Below the pieces are notes generated by a model. It saw nothing but the letters and a program-made list of their open reading frames with translations. It was not told where the DNA came from and made no database searches. A program made the position numbers and the translations under genes. From Athripsodes cinereus (Eukaryota > Arthropoda > Insecta > Trichoptera > Leptoceridae), in assembly GCA_947579605.1 (NCBI GenBank), contig OX388311.1:25856951-25920950 (forward strand): DNA of 64,000 nt, given 5' to 3'. Below, piece after piece: positions 23,870 to 36,016 of this stretch. Numbering within the stretch: position 1 is the first letter of the stretch; each line of letters opens with the position of its first letter.

Positions 23870-24700
23870 TAGCTCTAAATATGATTCAATAAAAAATATT
23901 TGTTTTTGAATTAAGATACATTTTATGTTATTCAAGTATTGAAGTAAATTATGCATTAAGAAGTTATTTTTTAAGAATTTTAATATATATATTCAATATA
24001 CTGAAAATTTGGCAGAAAGGATCATTCTTGGAACTCATAATAAAATAATTTTATGTATGATCGCTGAACTAATGCAAAACTGAATAATTTACTAACCAAA
24101 TGAACTGTATTAAAATTAATATATTATTCACTTACTGGTATATTCAATGTAATTACAAAACACTTTGCTTTAATATTTTCTTTAATAATCCTTTTCCTTT
24201 TCCGGAATGGAAAATTTTGCTTTAAAGAAATGTTCAGATTAATCTCAAATTTCTGCATTTTTTTAAATACAGATTTTACTCAAATATTATATATTAAAAT
24301 TAACGAGAAAATACAAATTTACGACATTCGTTTCTGCAAACTAATTTACGAGGTATTTTTTTTAAATCAGTGTTCTAATGCAGTTTGTGTATTTGGTGAC
24401 ATAGGCAGACAAATTGAAAAAAAGATCTTTATTAAACAAATTTTATGTAAGTTTACTAGTTGACTGTTAAGAATTACAAAAATATATTATTAAGATATTA
24501 ATAGTTATATTCGCCTTAAAACTGAACACACACTTTCGGCCAAGTTGACCTCAGTGGGAAATATAAACAATACGGTAATTCAACGATCATACATTTGTTA
24601 ATACTAAAAGAATTCTTTTTAGTTATTCTGAAAAAAATATATATTAGTTATTTGTTATAGTTAACAGCGTTTTCATAAAATTTATTATTATGTTTCCGAT
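23870..24700. other. Intron sequence 5' of donor on minus strand, nothing recognised
   Basis: AT-rich. The expected 45-bp DEKNQ exon was looked for and not found. Confidence 0.45.
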
Positions 24701-24715
24701 AAGTTTTGATATTTA

Positions 24716-24721
24716 ACTTAC
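24716..24721 (-). other. 5' splice donor of the nAChR exon
   Basis: Read on the minus strand the exon ends GATGTG and is followed immediately by GTAAGT, a consensus donor. Read-through would give VS and then a stop, so the homology stops exactly here. Confidence 0.9.
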
Positions 24722-24861
24722 CACATCGATGATCTGCTGTAGGGTGAGTCCAAATTTGACCTCAAGGGCTTCGGACTCGTTGGCGACGGGTCGCTCTAGT
24801 GTGTTGTAGGTGGCCAGTAATTTGTTCAATAACGCCTTCTCGTGTTGGCCACCTTCGGACC
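24722..24861 (-). CDS. Nicotinic acetylcholine receptor alpha7-like subunit, exon 2 (N-terminal ligand-binding domain)
   Basis: The exon reads GG + 46 codons and contains HEKALLNKLL, YNTLERPVANESE and FGLTLQQIIDV, the hallmark start of the extracellular ligand-binding domain of cys-loop nicotinic acetylcholine receptor subunits. These form pentameric acetylcholine-gated cation channels in neuronal membranes. The residues match the insect alpha5/alpha6/alpha7 group best. NES is a possible N-glycosylation site. The exon begins in phase 1 (two bases complete a split codon after the signal-peptide exon) and ends in phase 0 just before the DEKNQ segment of the family. As I recall it, 140 bp is also the size of this exon in vertebrate alpha7 genes. 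Base composition is clearly more GC-rich than the surroundings. The usual Arg after HEK is Ala here. No adjacent exon was recognised, so the subunit identity is family-level only. Confidence 0.93.
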
Positions 24862-24880
24862 CTGAAAAAAAATAAACAAA
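24862..24880 (-). other. 3' splice acceptor and polypyrimidine tract of the nAChR exon
   Basis: On the minus strand a run of T residues leads to TTTTCAG directly before GGTCCGAAGG. Receptor homology begins after this AG, and upstream in-frame sequence is AT-rich and not receptor-like. Confidence 0.88.
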
Positions 24881-25001
24881 TATTGTTAATCTCTTCGAAT
24901 ATAACATAATGTACATTTTATTTTAGTATAATATCATCGTAAACGAGCTATATAGATTGATGGTTCTTGAACATATTTTTCTAGTAATCATATTTTAGCC
25001 A

Positions 25002-25240
25002 TGTAATGAGAGGCAACAAGCACACCATACTCCAACTCGTGATGAGAAGGAGAATCGAGGGCCATAGAGAAATCGACAGAAAACAGCTTTACTGGCTTCG
25101 AAACTTTCGAAATCAATCAACCGGTCTCAGAACCGTGAAGAAGCTGTTACGCGTCGTCCAAGACAGGGAAGCTTTCTCCCAAATCGTCGTCAACGTCAGG
25201 GGCCCGGCAGGACAGAAGAAGATATACTATCCCATTTGAA
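25002..25240 (+). pseudogene. LINE C-terminal end, in open frame
   Basis: Plus-strand frame from 25006 encodes GNKHTILQLVMRRRIEGHRE, then RKQLYWLRNFRN, LLRVVQDREAFSQIVVNVRG and a stop near 25239. The pattern LQLIxxGKIEGxRxxGRxxxSWLxNLRxWTG...DREExxxxxANVR is the end of an insect LINE ORF2. It keeps its frame, so it is younger than most copies here. It lies in the intron about 140 bp upstream of the nAChR exon, in antisense orientation to it. Confidence 0.7.
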
Positions 25241-25244
25241 GAAT

Positions 25245-25880
25245 AAAACTTGCGAATAGGATTGTGGATTACAATAAAAAATTTATATAAAAAAATATAC
25301 TGAAAATTAAACATTTTCCCTTATTTACCCTTACAGTAAAATATTATTTACCTATGCTTTGAAGGAATGAGGGACTATCAAAGCATAATATTTTTATTCA
25401 TTACATAACTTAAGTGTTTATTTTTCGAGTTTTTAAAAGCAAAAACCCTTTTCTAATTCCCGGAAGTATTAAATGAGGCAAAGGCTTTCAACACCACTAT
25501 ACATAATATTAAATAATAATAATACCAGTAAGTACCGATGATCGCTGAAAAATTAATTACAATTTCCTAAATGGAATATTTTCATAACAGAATGGTGGGG
25601 GAAAGGTAGTAACCAAATATTATTACTACCTTTTCAAAAGCTTTGTATAAAACAATAACAAAATTGTCGTCTTTGATCATAAAATTAATAAAAAAATTAT
25701 TTTATTTTATAGGTACGAAAGCTTCACTGAAACGATCATTTCATACGCGTGTCATTTTTTTCTATTAAGTTCAATACAGTTGGCTATCAGACGGTACGAG
25801 AAATATTGTGATCTGTAATTTAATATGGCACAAAAAAATATTTCATCATAGAGTAAATGATATGTAGAATCTATACAGAT
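25245..25880. other. AT-rich, nothing recognised
   Basis: No element or gene is recognised. Confidence 0.4.
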
Positions 25881-25884
25881 AAAC

Positions 25885-26068
25885 GGGGCACCCAGCGAAT
25901 TAACTGCATGAAACAAATATGCATGTAGTCCTCTCTGTGTCAATAAAAATTAAGATATTCAGTATGGGTAGGATTCCTGATTCGTTTGTATTGTTTTACG
26001 TTTACCTGCCATCAACAGGACATTCGAAATTTTACAGAAGATAGTGGGAGACCTATTCTTTGTAAGAG
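25885..26068 (-). repeat. Unclassified ~250-bp interspersed repeat, copy 6
   Basis: Reverse orientation: gcacccagcgaattaactgc, tgcatgtagtcctctctgtg, ttcagtatgggtaggattcc, cgaaattttacagaagatag, then tgggagacctattcttt. The 108-codon frame at 26044-26370 starts inside this repeat and is regarded as chance. Confidence 0.55.
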
Positions 26069-26074
26069 ATTCTT

Positions 26075-26785
26075 CATTAAAAATATTATTAAAAACAGAG
26101 AAAATAGAAATAAATTCGTCAGTTAAAATAGGAGAGGTCGGTATCGAAAATAATCAAAGATCTGAATTACTGAATCTCCGATCCGAATTACAGTTTCAGA
26201 TATCTTGCGAAGGTAAATTTTCAGTCAATAGTAAAAGCTATAATATTGTATTAATGATTGATTGTCTCTCATTGTTTGCGAGCTTCCTAAAGCACCTGGT
26301 GCGGATTATCAGAATATTTCATCCATTGTTTTCAATAAAAGGTAGACATTGTAAGTTATTTGTCAAATGAGCACGTATTAAGATTCCTATAACTAGCAAG
26401 ATTTAAAGGTAAAATAGAGAGTGTTTTGGATGAAATAAATGCTTAGTTATAAAATGATTCGTGTATATACGTACAAAGAATATTATGGCATTCGAGTATT
26501 ATCGGAATTAATTAATTAAAACAAATTTTAATTAAATAGTCTTAATACGAATTCAGACTTTTCATGCTTTTACTTCTGAATATTTTAACAATTTATTTAT
26601 GTAGAAAATGTTTTAATTACATATATCTTGGGGCTGACTAAGTGTAAAAATATCTAGCAGAGGTGGAGTTTTTTGAATGAAGAAGACACAAGGTTGGACT
26701 GCGGGGAGGTATAGAGAGATGTTCACTTATTTTAACGCTTGCTGATGCGGAATGCATGTGATGAAAGTGACCTTAGGATGGCAAA
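26075..26785. other. AT-rich, nothing recognised
   Basis: No element or gene is recognised. Confidence 0.4.
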
Positions 26786-26788
26786 CGA

Positions 26789-27307
26789 CAAAGCAATATC
26801 ATCATCATCATCATCGCCCTCAACGCTCCTCTCGGGAGCACAGGGCAGAAACCAGCCTCCTCCATTCAGAGCGTCTCTGTGCCAATTGCGTCACCTCTTC
26901 CCACGACATTCCTTGCGCTCTGATATCGTTGTCATAGGAACGGTGTATTGTGAAAGAGGGACGCCCGGGCCTACGGAACCCCTGCGGATGGAAGAACAGT
27001 GCTCTTTTTGGCCAACTATCATTGGGCATTCTCAAAACATGTCCCAGCCAGGACCATCGTCTCTCTTGTATTACGGAGATTACAGGTCTCTGCTGGGTGC
27101 GCCGGCGCACAGCATCATTTGTAACATGTTCATACCATCTGACATCCAAAATCCTTCTAAGACACTTGTTTTCAAAGCTTAGTATCTTCCGCTCTTGAGC
27201 CTTGGTTAAGTGCCAAGACTCGCAGCCATATAGAAGGATTGGGATGATGCACGCATTGAACAAGCGACATTTTGTCCTGATGCTGAGTCCAGACCCCAAA
27301 GCAATAT
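26789..27307. repeat. Target-site duplication pair of the LINE at 26800-27296
   Basis: caaagcaatat occurs at 26789-26799 and again at 27297-27307, directly flanking the 3' microsatellite tail and the 5' truncation point. Confidence 0.85.
26800..27296 (-). pseudogene. 5'-truncated LINE copy, ORF2 C-terminus (HRSYDND group), with 11-bp TSD
   Basis: Minus strand, from 27296 to a (ATG)n tail at 26800-26817. The frame encodes GLSIRTKCRLFNACIIPILL, YGCESWHLTKAQE, CLRRILDVRWYEHVTNDAVR, WSWLGHVLRMPNDSWPKRAL, GRPSFTIHRSYDNDIRAQGM and WRRLVSALCSREER. This is the post-RT C-terminal region of a CR1/L2-like LINE. The direct repeat caaagcaatat (26789-26799 and 27297-27307) delimits a 497-bp insertion. The frame is open across the copy, so it is relatively recent. 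The few in-frame codons before GLSIRTK are host sequence. Confidence 0.85.
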
Positions 27308-27309
27308 AC

Positions 27310-28490
27310 TTAGCTACATACTGCAGAGGCAAGGTCTGAAGTCTGGACTCGAAAATTAAAGTAAAGGACTACGATAATAAAGAATTTACTGCTCAAAATA
27401 ATTAATATCTTCCTTCTAAGTCTTGAAGACACTTTGTCCCAATGCAGCGTTTGTATGACAGTTGTATAAAATATTTCTGTTAACAATTAAATTTTAACAG
27501 TTAATCTCGTTTTATGAAAGAAAAATTGAAATTTTTTGAATCTTAATATGTATTTTTTAAGTCTAAGAACACTTTATTACCAGACTAATTATCTTCTCTT
27601 TTGACATAAAAACTTGTTGAAAAAAATATTCGTCACAAACTAAAGGACAATGACTCGCGTTACAGGTTGTTTTTCCAACTCGTCCGACTTTAGATTAAAG
27701 AAGAAAATTATATGATTTGTAGACAGTATTTCATTTAAAAAATTGAACCTATAAATTATTCAAACTCATTGAAGGAAAAATGTAAAATCGACAAAATAAT
27801 ATTATTCATACATTACGGTAGAGCCGATACTTTGTAGAATGAATGAAAATAAGCGATTATTTATTCACGTTATTATTATTCTATAATTATTAAGACCATA
27901 AATTTTCTATCAATATTCTATTAAATATTTTAAGGTATCTACGCACTTTTTCTACTTAGCATTTTTTATGCATTTGCTTCATTAATTTAGGTTCTAATCT
28001 AATCCAAATTGACTCAAATTAAAAAAAAATGTGTTTTCAAGGCAGAATAGGAGATTTTCGAAAATTTCAATGATACTCTTTTACTTCAATCAAACAACTA
28101 AATAAAACCAATATTATGTTTGGTATTTTTTCCTGCAATACGTTGTTCATAACGCGAATAGGGTGCCATATACAGAGATTGGTGATGACTGGGGTAGTGG
28201 AAGTGAGACGTGAATGTGGACAATACTATTAAGATAGAGTGACAAGAAAAAGGAGGCCACTGAATGCACACTTAAAGACGTGTGTACATGGCAAGAATTA
28301 CACATTTATTCGACAGGTGATGAAAAGAATGAAGCGTGGTGTTTCAGAACTGAGAAACCAATTGAAAAGAAAATGAAATAAACTGAGCATTGACAACACG
28401 TTATTCGCATGGTAAACATGTTCAAACCATTTATATATTATCTATATAGAACCAACAACTTAAAAGTTTTTAAAAGTACTACTTAAAAGT
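27310..28490. other. AT-rich; one GC-richer patch not assigned
   Basis: At 28150-28375 the sequence is purine-rich and less AT-biased, like old LINE coding DNA, but no frame gave a recognisable motif. The rest is plain intron-like sequence. Confidence 0.35.
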
Positions 28491-28496
28491 AATACT

Positions 28497-28636
28497 TGGG
28501 TTAGTTGGAAGATATTGCGCTTCAGCGATAAACTCGCCCATTGCACAAAATTATGTAGGTATTCAATGGTAATGTTGTCATGCTTTTTTTAATTCTTTTT
28601 GTACGAATTTTGTGCAATAAAGATTATTATTATTGT
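28497..28636 (+). mobile_element. LINE 3' UTR end, copy A
   Basis: Blocks: ggttagttggaagatattgc, gcttcagcgataaac, ccattgcacaaaattatgta, gaattttgtgcaataaagat and an att-repeat tail. About 90% alike to 30812-30955 by eye. This type of 3' end is common in insect CR1/jockey-like LINEs. Confidence 0.65.
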
Positions 28637-28639
28637 AAC

Positions 28640-29325
28640 TTATATTAATCATAACATTAGGTTGTGTAGGTACTCAAAAACGGGACACTTTATTCACTCT
28701 CGATGTTTTAAGGTAGTAGAATTCTATAATGCAATTAAAAATAAACGTTTTCTTCTAATAGGTATAACTATTTTTATTGGGAGAGACATCTTTTGTTCTC
28801 TCAATAAAAGTCGATATAATAGGCGAAAATATTTATTTTTTACTCCAAGACTCCTGTTAGTAAGTACAGCAAAATTCTGATCATTTTAATCCAACACAAT
28901 ATTATCAGTATTAGAAAGTATACGTGGTTGAACTATTTATATAAAAATGTCGATATTACTTTCAATAAATTTATGTTGATTTTATTTTTAAAAACCGACA
29001 CGTATGTACTCGGTTAAACCAACAATTATTTTATAATTTTTCTTAATAAAAAAAGTCCATCAATCATACTTCTACGTCTGAAACATGTGTTACATGTAAC
29101 GCGCCACGCCGCGCCGAACCGCTTCATTCTTTGAACAGATTTTTTAATGTTACTTTTGAAATGTTCTTGTCAAAAATGGGATATAAAAGTTATATCAACA
29201 ATCTTCCTAGTTAACTGAAGTATAATTGACAGGAGTGAAATAATGTACCCTAATTTGGTTTATAATAAAGTATTATTTTTAGACAAAATAACCTAACTAA
29301 TTGATATTAATTCAGCTATATAATA
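28640..29325. other. AT-rich with one GC-rich spot
   Basis: gcgccacgccgcgccgaacc at about 29100-29121 stands out against the AT-rich background. No element could be assigned. Confidence 0.35.
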
Positions 29326-29331
29326 CTATCA

Positions 29332-29552
29332 TGGCATATTCCACAAGTGGGTAGTCAGCAGATCAGCTGTATTTCATAAACATGAAAGCAGTCCGTGCCA
29401 ACAAAAAATAAAAACATTAAGGATAAATGGCCAAACTCATTGCTAATTTAAAATGTTGAATTTCTTTATTTTACGAACAACTGTCTTTTACAGGACACTT
29501 GAATACTTACGGAAAAGAGTGGGAGACCAATTATTTACCAGGTGTCTTTGGA
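29332..29552 (-). repeat. Unclassified ~250-bp interspersed repeat, copy 7
   Basis: Reverse orientation: tcatggcatattccacaagt, gggtagtcagcagatcagct, ataaacatgaaagcagtccg, ttttacaggacacttgaata, cttacggaaaagagtgggag, accaatt. Nearly complete. Confidence 0.65.
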
Positions 29553-30039
29553 AAATCAATTTAAAAATCCACTTCAATCCAAGATATTCCTAACAATCTA
29601 ATGTAAACGTCTTAGAAACGGTACTTCAGAACATCATGTTAATAAAAAAATAGTGCTTTTTTACTATCATCGGACATAGAAAAAATACTGGAAAATATTT
29701 TTGCGACGAATTTAATACGTCCCTACAAAGTTGATCGATAATTTTAAGGTTATTTACCTCAATGACATAGATTTTTCATAATTATCTATGTAGCTATTGA
29801 CAAAAAATTTCCATTCATTTCTTTTTGTCTGATTGAAATTTCATTTGATTTAGTCAATTTTTTTTTCAGAATTTCCCTATAATTCTTCCTTAATCCGGTA
29901 TTTGAATAATTTGTAACTTCATTCAACCTGAATTATTATGGTACAATCACCTTCCTGGTTGGAATAACTACCAGTCATTAATTGAATGAATAAAATGAAA
30001 GTGAAAAATAATATCATTCTATTGTTTCCTGTAGTTTCA

Positions 30040-30245
30040 ATAGGAATCCCACTCCTTTACGTAAGTTTTCGGCTGACATTTATAGACAATTTGTTTGTAA
30101 AAAAACACGTATAAGGCATAACCTTCAACTTAGTAGTTCGATATGCCAACCATCCTGAAAGCATTAGTTTTTATTGGGATGGAGAGAACAACTTGCATGT
30201 TAATTGCACGCAGCTAGTCACTTATGGGATATGACGTGATGGTAG
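30040..30245 (+). repeat. Unclassified ~250-bp interspersed repeat, copy 8
   Basis: Contains aatcccactcctttacgtaa, gttttcggctgacat, gatatgccaaccatcctgaa, ggagagaacaacttgcatgt and acttatgggatatgacgtga plus tggtag. Confidence 0.6.
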
Positions 30246-30811
30246 AATGATAGAAAGATATTCCTCAAAATGGTTATAAAAATATATTTAATATATTATT
30301 TCCTCTTCTCCTCATGCCATGTTGAGTTCTCCTGAAACATTCTTAGAATTTCATATATTATGCCATTGAAATCATGTAACTGGGTAGGTAAGTAAATATT
30401 ATATATTAAACATTGCTGATGTGTTTCTTAAGCTGCGGGAGAATTATTTAGGGCATTAACAGAAATTAGTGAGTAGCTACCGGCAGTACGAAAGCTTTGC
30501 GTGAATTTATGTGAGATTAAGACTCGATACATCTTGCTTTCGCTCCGAATAAGTGGGGGCGAAAGTGGTATAATAATTAATTGATTTTCTTTGTAGGCAA
30601 CTGGTTAAATAATTACAGCAATAATATGATTAAGAACTCCCCAATCATTCATCTATAAACATTCTTGATCCGTAGCTTAATGTTAAATTTATTTATATTC
30701 AGAATGAAAAAACTACTAAACCAAGCAATTATTATATTCAAACATGTATAAATTATTATTTTATTTTGTTTTACTTATTTATTTATATATTATTATTATT
30801 TGTTTTTGTTT

Positions 30812-30955
30812 AATGGGTTAGATGGAAGATATTGCGCTTCAGCGATAAACCCACCCATTGCACAAAATTATGTACCTATTCTGTTGTTATGATACCACGT
30901 TTTTTTTTCTTCTTTGTATACTAATTTTGCGCAATAAAGATTATTATTATTATAA
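30812..30955 (+). mobile_element. LINE 3' UTR end, copy B
   Basis: Same blocks as 28497-28636: ggttagatggaagatattgc, gcttcagcgataaacccacc, cattgcacaaaattatgtac, tttgcgcaataaagattatt. It ends in an att repeat. Confidence 0.65.
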
Positions 30956-30959
30956 AATA

Positions 30960-33900
30960 TAGGCTAGTATGAAATATGTTAATCGAATTTTGATTTATTA
31001 TTTTTGTTTCAATATTTTGTACGGTAAACTTTATTGTCGTTATAATTATTAAAAAAATAAACTTGATAACCTTAAATATTCTGTTTTATTCCAGCCATGA
31101 TTTCCTATAACAAAATCATAAAGTTCTCAAAGGCTGGTAGAAATGAATAAATTGTCTCAAAAATAATAAAATTTACAATCTTACTGTCTTCACATAATAC
31201 AAGTCCAAGTATGTAATAGAAATAGAGAATGATAAAAGTCCTAAAACAGTGTCTAATATAAAGCTATGTAAAATAATTATTTCTCAAATTTCAAAATAAT
31301 TTTGATTGTGTGAGAAATAAACATAAATTTTCAAGCAAAAATAATGCGTGGGAATATATCGTATTAAAGTTTTCCTTTTAAAATATACGTGGAAAGTTTT
31401 TATCATATTTCCCTTGTTGGCTTTGAACCTTTTAACTAATTCTCACAAAGAAGACCGTACTATTCATCAAACCAGTCAAAAGCTGGATTAAGACGTCAAA
31501 AAGACTCGCACGCTTTTATCTTAAAATGGAGCTTGAGCTTACATGATATGTAAAAAAATCACCCCCTAAAACTCATAAAATTCTTTGTTCCCTCGCTGAA
31601 GATGAATATTTTCCCACATTTTTTATCTCAATTTTTTAGTCAATTTCAGTTAAAGCAAATAAGCGGAAAAAGTTGTGCAAATAAGAATCACTACACCACG
31701 CATGGATATTTGAGTGAAACCTTTATTAACATACGGATACGGGAATATGTGTATGAGAGATATATTAAAAAACTTTGAAATCTTATATTTGCACATACGT
31801 ACTTTTCGACACAAGTGGTTTTGTACAAAAATATTGTGAAAACATTTATATACTTAACATATTTTGATACAAGCAGTATGTTGTATTCGTTTAATATTTT
31901 TTGATTGAAGGGGCCGAACAAAAAGATGATTAAAATCAAACCTTTTTCAATTTATTTACTCAAAATGTTGTGAATAGTTTAAATTTTTGATGACATCAAT
32001 ACATTATTATATGTATACTTTTAAACTAGTTATTTAATATGCTAATGAGAGTACGTAATACTCGTACTATACCAACAACTTAAAACAAATAGACAAAGGT
32101 TTGTAGAAATTATATCATTACAAAGTAAACAATTATTACAATACAATATTAGTACAGTAGTTATTGAAGACATTACAGTACTATATACTAAGTTCTTATT
32201 ACAATGATGATAATATACTATGTACAGAATTATATTAAGTAAGAACCCATAGGTATCCCTTTTGAAGTCAAGTACGTAGAACCAAGCAGTACACGATTAA
32301 TTAAGGAATCAGCACACAGTGTTTGAATAAACCCTATTAAATGGTGCTGAATAGCCTGGTTTGTAATTATGCTCCTATTTACATTAAATTGTCACTGCGT
32401 ATACGTTGTAACTACTACTAATGCCTATTTGTAAGGCTATTAACTAATACTTATTTCTATTAAGGCCGGTTTTGCCTGTTAGTCTGTTCTATAATAAGAA
32501 ATTAATAAGAACTATCGTTACATGTTGTAAAAATCCTTTTTTTTGAATGAATAAGGCCGGATCCATAAAAAAAAGAAAAAGTTTTTCTACTCGGGCTTTA
32601 TTAAAAAGGGAATTTATTTTTATGAAAATGACGGTTAGAGTAGGTATATACTTAATCTGTAAAAATTTAAAAAAATGACAGATGCACTATTTAAGTAAAC
32701 TTTTATCTTTTGAAATAATTTTTCCATGAATTTCCTCATACCAATTCTCTTTTCTCATGGTTCTTATTTTCTATGAATATTAGAAAAAAACAACCCAGAT
32801 ACTGAAAATGTGTTTATAATAATAATGCACGCATTATTTTTCATGATTTGAGTCGGTTATTCAATCCTCAATTTTTTTTGTTCTGCAAATTTCTTTGCAC
32901 CGCAACAATTGAGAATTTTAGAAACAATTTTATTTTAATAGTTGACTTCACAAATTGCTAGTTACTTCTCTAGTTACTGATGATTTATAAAATTGTATAA
33001 ATTTCATTCTGACTTGAACATCATTATAAATTTCAAACGAATTAAGACAATTTACTCAATTACATAATTGAGATAGACGAAGAAATAATTTTCATTAATC
33101 ATTTTACTTTTTATTCATACCACAGACATTATTCTAATAGTATAACATATTTTTATAACACTTTACTTGTGGTAGTCTACAAACAATTTCTGAATTATAA
33201 TATCTGTCAATAAAAATAATATTATCAAACACGAATGTACAAATAAAAACGAAATATCGATGTATTTCAGTACTGAATGGAAAAAATTAATAGCTGACAC
33301 CATTTTGAACTTTTTTCAACACTTTAATACAGACATGTTTGTTGTAGGCAGTTTTATCTATTGTATGTAATATACAACGTGCGACTGATAGAAGGACGGA
33401 ATGCAAACACAAATGGAAACAAATTAATGTAAGAAGACCTCTAATTGTCTGTGTGACAGAGATGGTATTATTTTCCTTTTCATCCTCACAGGGAAAAATT
33501 TAAGGAAATATATACATTACATCTAATATCCGTGATAGGAAATGTGTATAAATTATTTTTCCCTGAAAGTAAGTTTAATGCATAAATTTATGTTTTGACT
33601 TTTGATGATTATTAATTAACATTTCAATTTATATCATTTTTATTCCACTAAAATTTGACTAGGAATTAGACACATTATGATATTATGGTCGATCAGAAAT
33701 TCTTAACAAAAATTAAATTTAAAACGATTTATTTGAATTAAGACGAAGAGTGATTTTAACAGACAAGTTCAAAAGAAATAAAAATCTAACAAAGAAAATA
33801 ACGAGAATTCACAATATTTATGTTTCAAAATATAACAAAATCTGATATTATCATACAAACAAATACAGTTGAGTGTTGTCAATATTATACCAGAAAACAA

Positions 33901-36010
33901 ACGAAATCATAATTCGCCTGCTTTTTGCATTTAGTTTTTATTTATTTATTTTATTTATTTATTTATTCTTAAGTACATATTACAAACATTATGCAATTAC
34001 ACACAAAAATAGATACATATTACAAAGTTTAGAAATATTATATCTTCCCACTAGACAAGTCCGTATCGGGAAGACATGATCTTAACATTCTATAATGAAA
34101 TAAATGAAATACAATCATGGCAATACAATGAAAAAACAATGGAACAACGACAAAGCGATGAAAAAACAACAAACACACGTTAGTGGGTAGTTACAGTCGA
34201 GAACGTTGGCCAAACGATACACAATAATTTGATGACGAAGGTTTCATGTTTATTTCGTGGAATATTTTAGAGCATTTTCAACAACCCCATTAAAAAAACC
34301 TTGACAAAGAAATATTTCAACATGTTGAATATCCTTGAGGTCTGAATCTCCCACATAAAAGAGTTCATTTTCTATGGAAACTTGAAGAAATAGTGGGCAA
34401 ATATATTTATCAACTTTTTTACAAACATCAACGAGAATAAAATAGTTTTTCTTCACAATGGATATCTTTTTTATTATTTTCTCAAAAAATACTCTCTTTG
34501 ATACATTTGTAGGTTATATCCAGAAAAATAACTTTGTCATTTTCTCCAAAAACATTTTTAAATAAATTTTCAGTACGCCTCTTGAAGGCTTTTGATAAAC
34601 GGGATTTCTAAGATTATGTTTTTATGTAAAGTTGTATCAAAAAAAGACGAATTATAAAATCGAGCAGATCTTAATCTTCTGCTATGGAAAACCCATTGAA
34701 ACGGTTCTGATTGAAATTATTTTCAGCAGCATGTGATGTAATTTATTTTATGTCGTTTCATGTATTCAAGAATTTATTTTTGAAAAACTTAAATAACGAA
34801 ATACGAATTTCCAAAAAGAATATAAAGAATTGTAGTCTGTTTACGCTCTTACAACTGAAAAGCGACAAAAAAACCAAGCTGAAAAGCTTCTTAAATTAAA
34901 TGGATAAGTCCCTTGGGTCAATATCTTTCTGAATCTTTAGAACTAAGCGATGTAAGGTAGCATCAAATTGAGCAATTTGAGGAAATCATCGTAGCAAAAC
35001 CTACAAGAATGAACAGAAGGGGAAGTAAATAAAAACCAAGTTTTATTACCGACACTTATGCCTAAGGCGAAACTACTAAACATTGACATAAACCAACATT
35101 TCTGTGTTTCATATTATTTTGTAACTCGTAAATATATTGACTTGATCACAGTTCATTTAAGCTTTTATAATAAAATGTTAAAATAAAAAGCGCACTGCAG
35201 CAATTAAAAAGCTGAGTTGATTATGCTATCTTGTTAGTAATCTCACTGATAAAATACGCTGAGAATTTCAGACCAGAAAAAAATGTAATTTGTCTCTTTC
35301 AAAACAGGAATACAATTAAATAGGATTCTAAAATATGTTGCGTAGTCAACGGCGTTGTAATAAATAAGAGGTCGGAATGCGGGGCTGTGGTCCAACTGAT
35401 TAATTAAAATGTTTATGTTAACGTTGGCAAAATTATAAGACTTTAATTTACAAGACCGTTCCGAAACATTTCTAGACTGAAAATACTTTTATAGAAATAT
35501 CGCTTTGCGTGTTTATAATAAATTAAGATTTCTTACACATTTTTTATTTTACGGTATTTTAACAGTCTTATTTAAGAGTTTTTACTACCGTGTATTTCAG
35601 ATTTAATTTAAAATATCTAGAACAAACACTGAAGTGACTAACTTTTACTTATAAGAAAATGCTTAAAATTATTGTAATGCTAAATTTCATGCATCTTTTC
35701 CCAAACCATCCTCACCCGTAAGTAACACAATGAAATAAGGCATCCTTGTCTTCTCACCATATAATACAATCCTTGAACATCTGCCTTCAGCTAACATCTA
35801 CAAATCTTGCAATATCAACAAGGATACCCCTCAAGTAGGCATTATTAAACTTTTCATAAAAATTGCGAGTATTTATATTTTCAAATATCATTAATACTTA
35901 CCCACATCTACACCATGCTTACTTCGTGAATTATTTTAAATTGAAGATAAATTTTTGTCTTTACCGATGTAATTTTTACGATTAACCATGTTTGAGGTAA
36001 CATTTTAATT
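30960..36010. other. Long AT-rich stretch, nothing recognised
   Basis: A tttatttatttatt block at 33941-33965 could be a minus-strand LINE tail. No open frame in this 5 kb shows family similarity; the minus-strand frame at 34250-34456 was considered and not accepted. Confidence 0.4.
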
Positions 36011-36016
36011 ATTTCG

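Larger units (their letters stand above)
1..24715 (-). other. Probable nAChR intron 2 (partial)
   Basis: This is inference. The next family exon should start DEKNQ just after an AG. I looked on the minus strand below 24700 for GAY-GAR after AG and found no match that continues with receptor-like residues. The intron therefore probably runs past the window start. Confidence 0.5.

Noticed and set aside
26739..27182. 147-codon plus-strand open frame
   Set aside because: It is the antisense shadow of the LINE ORF2 end on the minus strand, which has clear family motifs, an (ATG)n tail and a TSD.
33472..33495. AG-GATGAAAAGGAA on the minus strand as a possible DEKNQ exon
   Set aside because: It lies on the wrong side of exon 2 for exon 3, and the following codons do not match receptor sequence.
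34250..34456. 68-codon minus-strand frame with fairly balanced residues
   Set aside because: I could not tie it to any family, and no splice sites or neighbouring homology support an exon.
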